A DNA stretch of 64,000 nucleotides from Cellulomonas sp. NS3 (GTDB taxonomy: Bacteria; Actinomycetota; Actinomycetes; Actinomycetales; Cellulomonadaceae), in contig NZ_CP103289.1 of the NCBI RefSeq assembly GCF_024757985.1, positions 4,092,001 through 4,156,000 of the forward strand, written 5' to 3'. This document shows positions 1 through 9,049 of this stretch, one piece after another. Every line of letters starts with the position of its first letter. Position 1 is the first letter of the stretch. Below the pieces are notes generated by a model. That model was not told where the DNA came from, did no database searches, and saw nothing but the letters and a program-made list of their open reading frames with translations. Position numbers and translations under genes: made by a program.

Positions 1-73
1 GGCCGGTCCCCCGGCTCGCCGCGGCGCGCGGTGCTGCGCGCCCGCGCTCGTGCGTGCGCACCCTCCGGGTCGG

Positions 74-724
74 CTACGGCGTCCAGACCGTGAGGTCGAC
101 CTCGGAGCCCTCGGGGTCGGCCAGCGTCCACCGTTGCGGCGCACGGGCGTCGCTCACGACTCTCCCCCCGGCGGCGACCGCGGCGGCGACCCGCTCCTCG
201 AGCTGGTCGGCGGCGAGCTGCACCTCAGCCCGGGGCCGGTCGCGCTGCGGTTCGCGGTCGTCCGTGTGCGGGAACGTCCACGACGGGCCGCGCCGCAGCG
301 GGTCCACCAGATCCGCGTCCCCCGCATCCTGGTAGCCGAGCACCGCGCGCCAGAACGGCCGGACCTGCGCGGCGGCGAGCGCCTCGAGCGCGACCTGCAC
401 GTGCTGTACGGCCGCCGGGTCCGCGTGCGCGTCGAGCGCCCGCGCCGCAGCGGAGATCGTCCGGGCGAGGTCGAGGTCGCGGGTGCGGAACCCCTCGGGC
501 TCGTCACCACGCAGCCGGACCGTCACGCCCTCCGGGCGCAGGTCCACGTCGGGATGACGGTTCACGGTCGTGGCAGCCGCGCTGATCGCCTGGACGAGCG
601 CGGCGCCGACCGAGAACGAGGAGGTCCGGAAGTGCGCGCACGCCCACACCCCGCCGGGCAGCACGCGCCAGTCATCGAGCCCGTGCGCCTCCGCCACCTG
701 CCGAGGGCTGATCCGTTCGGTCAT
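74..724 (-). CDS. Pterin-4a-carbinolamine dehydratase-like / VOC fusion protein
   Basis: 216 residues. The N-terminal half (about 1-100) resembles pterin-4a-carbinolamine dehydratase, the enzyme that recycles oxidised tetrahydropterin. The C-terminal half (about 110-216) looks like a glyoxalase/VOC domain (FWRAVLGYQD, then a terminal DPEGSEVDLTVW segment). The family's active-site motif normally reads HHP; here it is NRHPD, so the first histidine is an arginine and catalysis is doubtful. The ATG at 724 is the only sensible start. The gene is divergent from the ankyrin gene and stands alone. The fusion architecture is seen directly; the loss of dehydratase activity is inference. Confidence 0.8.
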   Translation of the reverse strand: MTERISPRQVAEAHGLDDWRVLPGGVWACAHFRTSSFSVGAALVQAISAAATTVNRHPDVDLRPEGVTVRLRGDEPEGFRTRDLDLARTISAAARALDAHADPAAVQHVQVALEALAAAQVRPFWRAVLGYQDAGDADLVDPLRRGPSWTFPHTDDREPQRDRPRAEVQLAADQLEERVAAAVAAGGRVVSDARAPQRWTLADPEGSEVDLTVWTP

Positions 725-835
725 GCCCTCACGCTAGCGACCCGCACCGCCCCGAGGACGCCGGTGCGTCGCTCCCGGCCCTGGACACGCGGCCGGGCCG
801 GGTGCACCGTGGAGGTCTCGGCGAAGGAGCCACCC

Positions 836-1576
836 GTGGACGCAACACTGACGTTGGCCGCCGACGACCCGCTCGCGCGCGAGGCCGCCGACGCGATCCG
901 CACCGGCGACGTCGAACGGCTGCGTGGGCTGCTCGCCGCGAACCCCGGGCTCGCGGCGGCCCGGATCACGCGCGACGTCGCCCAGCCGGACGCGACCGTC
1001 GAGGACCTGCCGACGTGCACGCTGCTGCACGTCGCGACCGACCACCCGGGCCACCTCCTCGCCGTCGGGCGCACGATCGAGGTGCTCGTCGCCGCGGGCG
1101 CCGACCCCGACGCGCCGTTCACCGGGCCGCACGCGGAGACCGCGCTGCACTGGGCCGCGAGCAACGACGACGTCGAGGCGGTCGAGGCGCTCGTCCGGGC
1201 GGGCGCGGACCTCGAGGCGCCCGGCTCCGTCATCGGGGACGGCTCGGGCACGGCCCTGGCGGACGCCGTGGCGTTCGGGCAGTGGCGCGCCGCGGAGCAC
1301 CTGTTCCACGCGGGCGCGACCGCGAACCTCTGGCAGGCGGCCGGGCTCGGGATCGTCGACCGGGTCGAGGCGCTGCTCGACGCCGATCCTGCGCCGGACG
1401 TCGACGACGTGACCACCGCGCTGTGGTGCGCGGCGCACGGCGGGCAGCGGGCGTGCGTCGACCTGCTGCTCGCTCGAGGGGCGGACCCGACCTGGATCGG
1501 CTTCGATGGCCTCACTGCCGCCGGCGCCGCGCGCCGGGCCGGTCACGGCGAGCTCGCCGACGCGCTCACCCCCTGA
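836..1576 (+). CDS. Ankyrin-repeat protein
   Basis: 246 residues from a GTG at 836, chosen because GAAGGAG sits about 8 bases upstream and because residues read upstream of it are arginine-rich and look like antisense of the preceding gene. Ankyrin-type helix pairs are visible as TLLHVATDHPG, IEVLVAAGADPDAP, TALHWAASNDDVEAVEALVRAGADLEAP, and CVDLLLARGADP with GLTAAGAARRAGHGELADAL at the end. There is no signal peptide, so it should be cytoplasmic. Ankyrin repeats mediate protein-protein contact; no partner can be named from the context. Confidence 0.85.
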   Translation: MDATLTLAADDPLAREAADAIRTGDVERLRGLLAANPGLAAARITRDVAQPDATVEDLPTCTLLHVATDHPGHLLAVGRTIEVLVAAGADPDAPFTGPHAETALHWAASNDDVEAVEALVRAGADLEAPGSVIGDGSGTALADAVAFGQWRAAEHLFHAGATANLWQAAGLGIVDRVEALLDADPAPDVDDVTTALWCAAHGGQRACVDLLLARGADPTWIGFDGLTAAGAARRAGHGELADALTP

Positions 1577-1639
1577 GCCGGCGTCGCCGACCGACGGCAG
1601 CGGACGTACGCCCAGGTTCGACCGTCGAAGGAGAGCCCG

Positions 1640-2419
1640 ATGAGCACGCCGCACGAGACCGACCCCACGCACCCCCGCCACACCGAGCCCGAGCGACCGC
1701 ACACGAGCGGCGTCCCCGCCGCGTCGAGCGACCGTGCCGAGCACCTCGACGACCGCACCGACGTCGACCACCGTGACCACGGCGCGTCCGTCGCCGGCCC
1801 CGCCGACGTCCCCGAGCCGGAGCCGGTCACGGTCTCCGCACGCGACCTCGGCGTCGACCGGCAGAGCGTCGTCGCGCGCGAGAAGGAGGAGTTCGGCGGC
1901 ATCAAGATCGGCTCCGCCTTCTTCGGCTGGCTCACCGCGACGGGGACCGCGGTGCTGCTGACCGCGCTCGCCGCGGGCGCCGGGACCGCGGTGGGCGTCG
2001 CCACGAACACCGACGTGGGCGAGGCCGCGGACCAGGCTGCCGGCGAGATCGGCACGGTCGGCGCCACCGGGAGCATCGCCCTGCTCGTGATCCTCTTCCT
2101 CGCGTACTACTGCGGTGGGTACGTCGCCGGGCGCATGGCACGGTTCAACGGCGCGAAGCAGGGCCTCGCGGTCTGGCTGTGGGCGGTCGTCATCGCGATC
2201 GTCGTCGCGATCCTCACAGCCATCGCCGGCGAGCAGTTCAACGTGCTCGCGCGCCTCGACAGCTTCCCGCGCATCCCGCTCAACGAGGGCGACCTCACGA
2301 CGGGCGGCATCGTCGTGATCCTGCTCGTGGCCGTCGCCAGCCTCGTCGGCGCCGTGGTCGGCGGGCTCGCCGGGATGCGGTTCCACCGCCGCGTCGACCG
2401 CGCGGGCCTCGGTCGCTGA
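1640..2419 (+). CDS. Four-helix membrane protein, paralogue A
   Basis: 259 residues. Residues 1-64 are a polar, His/Asp/Pro-rich cytoplasmic tail. Residues 65-259 align without gaps to the whole of the protein at 3717-4370 from its residue 23. Four hydrophobic segments are visible (about 90-115, 143-168, 180-203 and 224-247), with the shared motif YYCGGYVAGRMARF after the second. AAGGAGAG lies before the ATG. No function is recognised. The gene ends 40 bases before a strong hairpin that also follows the paralogue, so gene and terminator look duplicated together. Expression with the neighbouring PRC-barrel/DUF2382 stress-type gene is possible but unproven. Confidence 0.85.
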   Translation: MSTPHETDPTHPRHTEPERPHTSGVPAASSDRAEHLDDRTDVDHRDHGASVAGPADVPEPEPVTVSARDLGVDRQSVVAREKEEFGGIKIGSAFFGWLTATGTAVLLTALAAGAGTAVGVATNTDVGEAADQAAGEIGTVGATGSIALLVILFLAYYCGGYVAGRMARFNGAKQGLAVWLWAVVIAIVVAILTAIAGEQFNVLARLDSFPRIPLNEGDLTTGGIVVILLVAVASLVGAVVGGLAGMRFHRRVDRAGLGR

Positions 2420-2459
2420 GCGCCGCGGCCTGACCCGGAGCACCCGCCCTCGCACGACC

Positions 2460-2502
2460 CGACGCCGGCCGGCGCACGCACCCCGTGCACCGGCCGGCGT
2501 CG
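2460..2502 (+). terminator. Hairpin terminator, copy 1
   Basis: A 13-bp GC stem (CGACGCCGGCCGG with its complement), a single C/A mismatch, a 5-bp upper stem (GCACG/CGTGC) and a 5-base loop. No U-tract follows, as is common for actinobacterial intrinsic terminators. About 70 bases including this hairpin recur at 4404-4480 with few changes. Confidence 0.75.
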
Positions 2503-2823
2503 CCGCGCCCGGCAGGTCCGGCCTCGCGGGCGCGAGATCCCCGCACAGCACGACACGACCCGCGATTCCGACCACCTGATCGCGTTTCGGGGCGGTCTCG
2601 TGTTGCTGGGCCTCCAACCCCGACATAGCGTGATGAACGCACACAGCGATGTGCAGCTGCCCACGCAGCGGACGAATCGCTCGACGCTCCTGGTCGCGGA
2701 CGCACCACTGGGTCCCGGCCCCGGAGGCGACCGACGCGCAGGCCAGTCGCGTCACACCCCGACACCGCACCGCCCGGCTCCGTCATGCCGGTCGGCGCTT
2801 CGACGACCCCTGTGAGGACACAC
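2503..2823 (+). other. Intergenic leader of the PRC-barrel gene
   Basis: No credible gene was found here. It holds a possible promoter at 2603-2631 and then about 185 bases of untranslated leader. The leader is less GC-extreme than the coding DNA around it. Confidence 0.5.
2603..2631 (+). promoter_or_regulatory. Putative sigma-70-type promoter for the PRC-barrel gene
   Basis: TTGCTG and TAGCGT are separated by 17 bases. This is the best -35/-10 pair I found in the gap, but there is no experimental or comparative support. Confidence 0.35.
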
Positions 2824-3678
2824 ATGATCACCACCGACCAGATCCAGACCCTGCTCGTCTCCGGCGGCACCGTCATCGGCCCCGACGGCCAGAAGATCGG
2901 CAAGCTCGGCCAGATCTTCCTCGACGAGCAGTCCGGTCAGCCCGAGTGGCTCACCGTCTCGACCGGCCTGTTCGGCACGTCGCAGTCGTTCGTGCCGCTC
3001 GGCGACGCGAGCGTGCAGGGCGACGAGATCCACGTGCCCTTCGACAAGGACAAGATCAAGGGCGCCCCTCGCGTCGACGACGAGGACGGCCACCTCTCGG
3101 AGACCGAGGAGTCGGAGCTGTACGCGTACTACGGCCGGACCTACGGCGGCACCGACACGTACGAGAGCACGACCACGGCCGGCCTGGGCACGACGGGCAC
3201 CGACGTGCACGACGACACCGACACCACCTACACGGCCGCCGACACGGACGTGACCGCGGGCACCACGGGCACGACCACGGCCTCGGCGGGCACGACGGAC
3301 GACGCGATGACTCTCTCGGAGGAGCGGCTCGACGTCGGCACCGAGCGCGTCACCACGGGCCGCGCCCGCCTGCGCAAGTACATCGTCACCGAGCACGAGA
3401 CGGTCACGGTCCCGGTCCAGCGCGAGGAGGTCCGCCTCGAGCGTGAGCCCATCACGGAGGGCAACGTCGACGACGCGCTGTCCGGGCCCGAGCTCACGGA
3501 GAGCGTGCACGAGGTCACCCTCACCGAGGAGCGTCCGGTCGTGACCAAGGAGACGGTGCCGGTCGAGCGCGTCCGCCTCGACACCGAGACCGTGACCGAG
3601 CAGCAGCAGGTCACCGAGTCGAAGAGCCGCGAAGAGGTCGAGCTCGAGACCGACGGTGAGGGCACCTCGCGGCTCTGA
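2824..3678 (+). CDS. PRC-barrel and DUF2382 (YsnF/AvaK-type) protein
   Basis: 284 residues from ATG 2824, with GTGAGGA just upstream; an in-frame ATG at 2785 is less likely. Residues 1-100 form a PRC-barrel (GGTVIGPDGQKIGKLGQIFLD). A Thr/Gly/Asp-rich linker (about 115-165) is followed by a DUF2382 domain with characteristic alternating segments (LSEERLDVGTERV, VPVQREEVRLEREPI, LTEERPVVTKETVPVERV). This family is widespread in actinobacteria and cyanobacteria and often stress-induced; its biochemical role is unknown. It lies between the two paralogous membrane genes, 38 bases before the second, so cotranscription with paralogue B is likely. Confidence 0.9.
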   Translation: MITTDQIQTLLVSGGTVIGPDGQKIGKLGQIFLDEQSGQPEWLTVSTGLFGTSQSFVPLGDASVQGDEIHVPFDKDKIKGAPRVDDEDGHLSETEESELYAYYGRTYGGTDTYESTTTAGLGTTGTDVHDDTDTTYTAADTDVTAGTTGTTTASAGTTDDAMTLSEERLDVGTERVTTGRARLRKYIVTEHETVTVPVQREEVRLEREPITEGNVDDALSGPELTESVHEVTLTEERPVVTKETVPVERVRLDTETVTEQQQVTESKSREEVELETDGEGTSRL

Positions 3679-3716
3679 CGCCGCCCTCTGCCCGACCCCC
3701 AGGAGAGAAGGCCAGC

Positions 3717-4370
3717 ATGAGCACCAACGACACGGATCGCCCGGTTCCGCGGGACGGCGACAGCGAGCATGCGGGCGGCGCAGTCTCCGCGCGCGGCCTC
3801 GGCGTCGACCGGCAGAGCGTCGTCGCGCGCGAGAAGGAGGAGTACGGCGGCATCAAGTTCGGGTCGGCGTTCTTCGGGTGGCTCACCGCCACCGGCACCG
3901 CGGTGCTGCTGACCTCGCTCGTCGCCGCGGCCGGCACGGCGGTCGGCATCGCCAATGACACGGACGTCGCCGAGGCCGCGGACCAGGCGGCGTCCGACCC
4001 CGGCACCGTCGGTCTCGCGGGGGGCATCGCGCTGCTCGTGGTCCTGCTCATGTCGTACTACTGCGGCGGGTACGTCGCGGGCCGCATGGCGCGGTTCGAC
4101 GGCGCCAAGCAGGGGCTCGCGGTGTGGCTGTGGGCGGTTGTCGTCGCGATCGCGGTCGCGGTGCTCGCCGCCGTCGCCGGCGACCAGTTCAACGTGCTGG
4201 CGCGGCTGGACAGCTTCCCGCGGATCCCTCTCGGTGAGGGCGACCTGACGACGGGCGGCATCATCGCGGTGCTCGTCGTCGCGGCCGCGAGCCTCGCCGG
4301 CGCGGTGCTCGGCGGGCTCGCCGGGATGCGGTTCCACCGCAAGGTCGACAGGGCAGGGCTGGGTCGCTGA
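3717..4370 (+). CDS. Four-helix membrane protein, paralogue B
   Basis: 217 residues. Residues 23-217 match paralogue A residues 65-259 along their full length without a gap, while the N-terminal tail is shorter and different. It has four predicted membrane segments and the same YYCGGYVAGRMARF motif. AGGAGAGAAGG precedes the ATG. It follows the PRC-barrel gene closely and is followed by a near-identical copy of the hairpin after paralogue A. Function unknown. Conserved membrane segments and divergent tails suggest the tail carries the specific role. Confidence 0.85.
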   Translation: MSTNDTDRPVPRDGDSEHAGGAVSARGLGVDRQSVVAREKEEYGGIKFGSAFFGWLTATGTAVLLTSLVAAAGTAVGIANDTDVAEAADQAASDPGTVGLAGGIALLVVLLMSYYCGGYVAGRMARFDGAKQGLAVWLWAVVVAIAVAVLAAVAGDQFNVLARLDSFPRIPLGEGDLTTGGIIAVLVVAAASLAGAVLGGLAGMRFHRKVDRAGLGR

Positions 4371-4411
4371 CCCGTCCCGCGTCCCTGCCCGACGGGCACG
4401 ACAGCACGACC

Positions 4412-4454
4412 CGACGCCGGCCGGCGCACGCACCGCGTGCACCGGCCGGCGTCG
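4412..4454 (+). terminator. Hairpin terminator, copy 2
   Basis: Same design as the hairpin at 2460-2502: 13-bp stem, C/A mismatch, GCACG/CGTGC upper stem, 5-base loop. Only one loop base differs. Confidence 0.75.
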
Positions 4455-4586
4455 TCGTGCCCGCCGGGTCCGGCCCCGCGGCGCTGCAGGAGCGTCCGCC
4501 CGGCACGCACCCGTCGCGCACCCTCCGGCGACGCGGGTCCACGGGCCGGACGGCGCCCTCGCCGCGCATCGGGCACGATGCTCGGC

Positions 4587-6413
4587 ATGGCCACAGGCAC
4601 GTTCACCACCCGCCCGGAGCTGCTCGGCACGCAGGGCATGGTCGCCTCGACGCACTGGCTGGCGAGCGCCGTCGGGATGTCGGTCCTGGAGGCGGGCGGC
4701 AACGCGTTCGACGCCGCCGCCGCCGCGGGCTTCACGCTCAGCGTCGTCGAGCCCCACCTCAACGGCCCGGGCGGCGACGCCCCGCTGATGGGCCACCGCG
4801 CGGCGGACGGGCACACGTTCGTGATCTGCGGTCAGGGCACCGCCCCGGTGGCCGCCACCGTCGACCACTACACCGGCCTCGGGCTCGACCTCGTGCCCGG
4901 CACCGGGCACCTCGCGGCCGTCGTCCCGGGGGCGTTCGGGGCGTGGCTCGACCTGCTCGCGCGGTACGGGACGCTGCCGCTCGCGGACGTCCTCGGCCCG
5001 GCCGTCGGCTACGCGCGCCACGGCTACCCGCTGATCCCGCAGGCCGTCGCCACGATCACGGGCGTCGCGACGATGTTCGCCGAGCACTGGCCGACGTCGG
5101 CCGCGGTGTACCTGCCGCACGGTGCGCCGCCCGAGGCGGGCGCCCGGTTCACGAACCCCGAGCTCGCCGACACCTTCGAGCGGCTGCTCGCCGAGGCCAC
5201 CGCGGCCGGTCCGGACCGCGAGGCGCAGATCGAGGCCGCCCGGCGCGCGTTCTACGAGGGCTTCGTCGCGGAGCGCATCGACGCGTACGTGCAGGGCACG
5301 GCGGTCATGGACTCCTCGGGGAGCGCGCACACGGGCGTGCTGACCGGCGACGACCTCGCGGGGTGGCGCCCGACCGAGGAGGCGAGCGTCGCGGTGCCGT
5401 TCGGCGGCTACGAGGTGCACAAGACCGGTGCGTGGGGCCAGGGCCCGGTGCTGCTCCAGCAGCTCACGGTGCTCGACGCGCTCGGCGTCGGCGAGCTCGG
5501 CGAGGGCCCGGAGCTCGTGCACGCGGTGACCGAGGTCGCGAAGCTCGCGTTCGCGGACCGCGAGGCCTGGTACGGCGACGCGCCCGACGCCGACGTCCCT
5601 CTCGACGCGCTCCTCTCGCCCGGGTACGCGGAGCAGCGGGCGGCGCTCGTCGGGCGCGACGCCTCGGACGGGCTGCACCCGGGGTCGCCCGACGGCCGGA
5701 CCCCTCGCCTGCCCGCGTTCCTGTCGGCGGGGCCCGACGCCGGCTCCCGCGCGTCGTCGGCCGGCGCGCTCGGCACCGAGCCCGTCGCGGGCATCGGCGA
5801 GCCGACCGTGCGCCCCGACGGCCTCACGCGCGGCGACACGTGCCACGTCGACGTCGTCGACCGCTGGGGCAACCTCGTCTCCGCGACCCCCAGCGGCGGG
5901 TGGCTGCAGAGCTCCCCCGTCGTCCCGGGCCTCGGCTTCGCGCTGCCCACGCGCGCGCAGATGTTCTGGCTCGAGCCCGGGCTGCCGAGCTCGCTCGTGC
6001 CGGGTCGCCGCCCGCGGACCACGCTCAGCCCCGGCCTCGTGCTGCGCGACGGCGCGCCGTACCTCGCGTTCGGCACGCCGGGCGGCGACCAGCAGGACCA
6101 GTGGCCGGTGCCGTTCCTGGTCCGCCACCTGCTGCACGGGCGCAACCTCCAGGAGACCATCGACGCGCCCACGTGGCACTCGACGCACGTGCCGTCGTCG
6201 TTCTACCCGCGCGACCAGGTGCCCCGCGGGCTCGTCGTCGAGTCCCGGCTCGGCGCCGACGCCGTCGCCGACCTCACGCGGCGCGGGCACGCGGTGCAGG
6301 ACGCCGGGCCGTGGTCGCTCGGGCGGCTCAGCGCGACGGGGGTGCGCGCCGACGGGATGCTCCGGGCCGCGGCGAACCCGCGCGGGATGCAGGGGTACGC
6401 GGTCGGGCGGTGA
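4587..6413 (+). CDS. Gamma-glutamyltransferase family protein
   Basis: 608 residues from ATG 4587 (an ATG at 4578 adds three residues). N-terminal features are typical (ASTHWLASAVGMSVLEAGGNAFDAAAAAGF). The autoprocessing site is visible as GDTCHVDVVDRWGN, with Thr418 the expected N-terminal nucleophile of the small subunit. The small-subunit end (PRTTLSPGLVLRDG, FGTPGGDQQDQW) is present. No signal peptide is seen, so it may be cytoplasmic, unlike classical periplasmic GGT. The family hydrolyses or transfers gamma-glutamyl groups, or acts on related amides such as acyl side chains; the substrate cannot be read here. It is a single gene. Confidence 0.9.
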   Translation: MATGTFTTRPELLGTQGMVASTHWLASAVGMSVLEAGGNAFDAAAAAGFTLSVVEPHLNGPGGDAPLMGHRAADGHTFVICGQGTAPVAATVDHYTGLGLDLVPGTGHLAAVVPGAFGAWLDLLARYGTLPLADVLGPAVGYARHGYPLIPQAVATITGVATMFAEHWPTSAAVYLPHGAPPEAGARFTNPELADTFERLLAEATAAGPDREAQIEAARRAFYEGFVAERIDAYVQGTAVMDSSGSAHTGVLTGDDLAGWRPTEEASVAVPFGGYEVHKTGAWGQGPVLLQQLTVLDALGVGELGEGPELVHAVTEVAKLAFADREAWYGDAPDADVPLDALLSPGYAEQRAALVGRDASDGLHPGSPDGRTPRLPAFLSAGPDAGSRASSAGALGTEPVAGIGEPTVRPDGLTRGDTCHVDVVDRWGNLVSATPSGGWLQSSPVVPGLGFALPTRAQMFWLEPGLPSSLVPGRRPRTTLSPGLVLRDGAPYLAFGTPGGDQQDQWPVPFLVRHLLHGRNLQETIDAPTWHSTHVPSSFYPRDQVPRGLVVESRLGADAVADLTRRGHAVQDAGPWSLGRLSATGVRADGMLRAAANPRGMQGYAVGR

Positions 6414-6559
6414 GGCCGCGCCTGCGGCTGCCGGCGCGGTACGGTCCACCGGGACGGCCCCCACCAGCGACGACGTGCCTCCGCCCCGCGTGTGCGTCGA
6501 GACCTGGGTCCGCGTCGACGACGCGTTCCGCCCCGCGGCGCGCCTCCGTGTCCGTCGCG

Positions 6560-6589
6560 TTGCCGGGCCGCGCGCTCCCTGCCTAGGGT
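6560..6589 (+). promoter_or_regulatory. Putative promoter of the alpha-glucuronidase gene
   Basis: TTGCCG and TAGGGT are separated by 18 bases. The same TAGGGT -10 form occurs in the sugar ABC operon promoter at 16368-16396. It is the only good pair in the 340-base gap 6414-6753. Confidence 0.4.
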
Positions 6590-6643
6590 CGGTGCGGGCA
6601 ACGCGCCCGGCGACGGAGCCGGGCCGGATCGGAGACGCACGGC

Positions 6644-6757
6644 ATGATCCCCGCAACCACGACCGGCACGACGCTCGTGCCGAGCCTCGGCCGTCGGCGA
6701 GCCGATATCGGTTTCTACGTCCACACCCGCGTCGCACGCTCGGCGCCCGCCCGATGA
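6644..6757 (+). CDS. Possible 37-residue leader ORF before the alpha-glucuronidase gene
   Basis: An ATG with CGGAGAC upstream opens a 37-codon frame whose TGA overlaps the ATG of the next gene (ATGA at 6754). It contains the 10-bp palindrome CCGATATCGG at 6702-6711, which could instead be an operator. The encoded peptide is basic and matches nothing I recognise. It may be a translational-coupling leader or chance; low confidence. Confidence 0.25.
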   Translation: MIPATTTGTTLVPSLGRRRADIGFYVHTRVARSAPAR

Positions 6758-8925
6758 GCGCCACGTCGACCGTCCCGGGCCCCGCGCCGGCCGCGCGCGT
6801 GCACCCCGCGTGGCTGCCCGACACCGCGCTCGAGCCGCTCGGGACGGGTCACGCGCTGCTCCTGACGGGCGACGACGAGGCCGCTGCCGACCCGGTGCTG
6901 TCCACCGTCGAGGCCGAGCTGCGCCGCGCGACGGCGACGCACGGCGGGCGGCTCTCGACGCGGCCCGACGGCGACCCGGGTGCGGACGTCAGCGTCGTGC
7001 TCGCGACGATCGCGTCCGGCTCCGGGCCGCTGCCGGGCGAGACCGCCGGAGCAGGCGGCTCCACCCAGGGCACCGACGACACCGCGCCGGGGTGGCCCGC
7101 GCTCGTCCGGCGCGTGCTGGACGACCCGGGCGACCTGCCCCCCGAGACCTTCCGCCTCGTGCGCGACGCCGGCGTGACCGTCGTCGTCGCGTCGTCGGGC
7201 GCGGGGTTGCTGTACGGGCTCCACCACGTCGCCCGGGACGCCGCGGCCCGTCCCGGCCCCGCTGCCGAGGACACGGCCACGTCGGACGTGCTGCACTCCC
7301 CCGCCCAGGCGGTCCGCATGCTCGACCACTGGGACAACGTCGACGTGCACGACGTCATGGGTCAGGTCGAGCGCGGGTACGCGGGCGGGTCGATCTTCTA
7401 CGACCGCGGCGCGCTGCGGCCGGACCTGTCCCGCGCCGAGGAGTACGCGCGGCTGCTCGGCTCGATCGGGATCAACCGCGTCGGCCTTAACAACGTCAAC
7501 GTGCACGCCCGCGAGGCGCGCCTGCTCACCGAGGGCCTGCCCGACGTCGCGCGTCTCGCCGCGGTGTTCCGGCCGCACGGGATCCGGGTGCACCTCTCGG
7601 TGTCGTTCGCGGCGCCCATGACCGTCGGGGGGCTGCCGACCGCCGACCCGCTCGACCCCGACGTCCAGCGCTGGTGGGGCGACGTGACCGCCGCGGTGTA
7701 CCGGGCGGTCCCCGACTTCGGCGGGTACGTCGTCAAGGCCGACTCCGAGGGGCAGCCGGGGCCGTTCGCGTACGGGCGGGACCACGCCGACGGCGCGAAC
7801 CTCCTGGCGCGGGCCCTCGCGCCGTTCGGCGGGACGGTGTTCTGGCGCGCCTTCGTGTACGACCATGACCAGGACTGGCGCGACCGCTCGACCGACCGGG
7901 CGCGCGCGGCGTACGACCACTTCGCGCCGCTCGACGGCCGGTTCGACGAGAACGTCGTGCTGCAGGTCAAGCACGGGCCGCTCGACTTCCAGACGCGCGA
8001 GGCCGTCTCGCCCGTGATCGCCGCGATGCCGCGGACCCGGCTCGCGGTCGAGCTGCAGGTCACGCAGGAGTACACGGGCCAGCAGCGGCACGCGTGCTAC
8101 CTCGGCCCGTGGTGGCGCGAGATCCTCGACTTCCGGCCGTGGGGTGAGGGCGCGACGGTGGCCGACGTGGCGATCGGCGACGGTCCCGGCGGCAGGCCCG
8201 GTGCGCTCGTCGCGGTGTCGAACGTCGGGGACGACCCGTTCTGGACCGGGCACCCGCTCGCGCAGGCGAACCTCTTCGCGTTCGGGCGGCTCGCGTGGGA
8301 CCCGACGCTCGCGCCCGAGGCGGTGCTCGACGAGTGGGCCGGGCTCACGTTCGGCGCCGACCCCGAGGTCCGCGCCGGGCTGCACGCGGTCCTCGACGAC
8401 TCGTGGCGGACCTACGAGAGCTACACCGCACCCCTCGGCGTCGGGTTCATGGTGCAGCCCGGGCACCACTACGGGCCCGCGGTCGACGGGTACGAGTACT
8501 CGCCGTGGGGCACGTACCACTTCGCCGACCGCGACGGGATCGGCGTCGACCGCACGCGCGCGACGGGGACCGGGTACACCGGGCAGTACCCGGCGCCGTG
8601 GCGCGACGTGTACGAGGACCTCGCGACGTGCCCCGACGAGCTGCTGCTGTTCTTCCACCACGTCCCGTACGGCCACGTGCTGCACAGCGGCAGCACCGTG
8701 ATCCAGCACGTGTACGACACGCACTTCGCCGGCGTCGCCCGCGTCGAGGAGCTGGTCGCGACGTGGGCGTCCCTCGCGGGCAGGGTGCCGGGCGACGTCC
8801 ACGCGCGCGTCACCGAGCTCCTCGACGAGCAGCTGCGCAGCGCCCGGGAGTGGCGCGACCAGGTCACCACGTACTTCTTCCGGAAGTCCGGCGTGCCCGA
8901 CGCGCGGGGTCGCCGGATCTACTGA
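6754..8925 (+). CDS. aguA: Alpha-glucuronidase, GH67
   Basis: 723 residues without a signal peptide, so intracellular. GH67 enzymes remove 4-O-methyl-glucuronic acid from the non-reducing end of short xylo-oligosaccharides. The order is an N-terminal domain (about 1-160), a TIM barrel starting at RMLDHWDN, and a helical C-terminal domain. Catalytic positions fit the family: Glu332 in KADSEGQPG (acid), and Asp411 in GPLDFQ with Glu439 in VTQEY (base pair), the last two 28 residues apart as in characterised GH67 enzymes. Upstream in-frame codons are arginine-rich noise, so ATG 6754 is the start. Its substrates fit the beta-xylosidase and transporter at 10-16 kb. Confidence 0.95.
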   Translation: MSATSTVPGPAPAARVHPAWLPDTALEPLGTGHALLLTGDDEAAADPVLSTVEAELRRATATHGGRLSTRPDGDPGADVSVVLATIASGSGPLPGETAGAGGSTQGTDDTAPGWPALVRRVLDDPGDLPPETFRLVRDAGVTVVVASSGAGLLYGLHHVARDAAARPGPAAEDTATSDVLHSPAQAVRMLDHWDNVDVHDVMGQVERGYAGGSIFYDRGALRPDLSRAEEYARLLGSIGINRVGLNNVNVHAREARLLTEGLPDVARLAAVFRPHGIRVHLSVSFAAPMTVGGLPTADPLDPDVQRWWGDVTAAVYRAVPDFGGYVVKADSEGQPGPFAYGRDHADGANLLARALAPFGGTVFWRAFVYDHDQDWRDRSTDRARAAYDHFAPLDGRFDENVVLQVKHGPLDFQTREAVSPVIAAMPRTRLAVELQVTQEYTGQQRHACYLGPWWREILDFRPWGEGATVADVAIGDGPGGRPGALVAVSNVGDDPFWTGHPLAQANLFAFGRLAWDPTLAPEAVLDEWAGLTFGADPEVRAGLHAVLDDSWRTYESYTAPLGVGFMVQPGHHYGPAVDGYEYSPWGTYHFADRDGIGVDRTRATGTGYTGQYPAPWRDVYEDLATCPDELLLFFHHVPYGHVLHSGSTVIQHVYDTHFAGVARVEELVATWASLAGRVPGDVHARVTELLDEQLRSAREWRDQVTTYFFRKSGVPDARGRRIY

Positions 8926-9049
8926 CGGCGGGCGTGCCCACCCGACGCGCTCGTGTCGTCAGACCCCTCCGCCGGGCCGTACCGTGGTCGTGCGCGCGGG
9001 TGGGACGCAGCCGCGCGAGGCCCTCGGGGGCGCAGGCAGGCGGGGGACC

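Noticed and set aside
3228-6824. Minus-strand open frame of about 1200 codons
   Set aside because: Antisense of the PRC-barrel, membrane and gamma-glutamyltransferase genes; no motif, and it spans two terminators.
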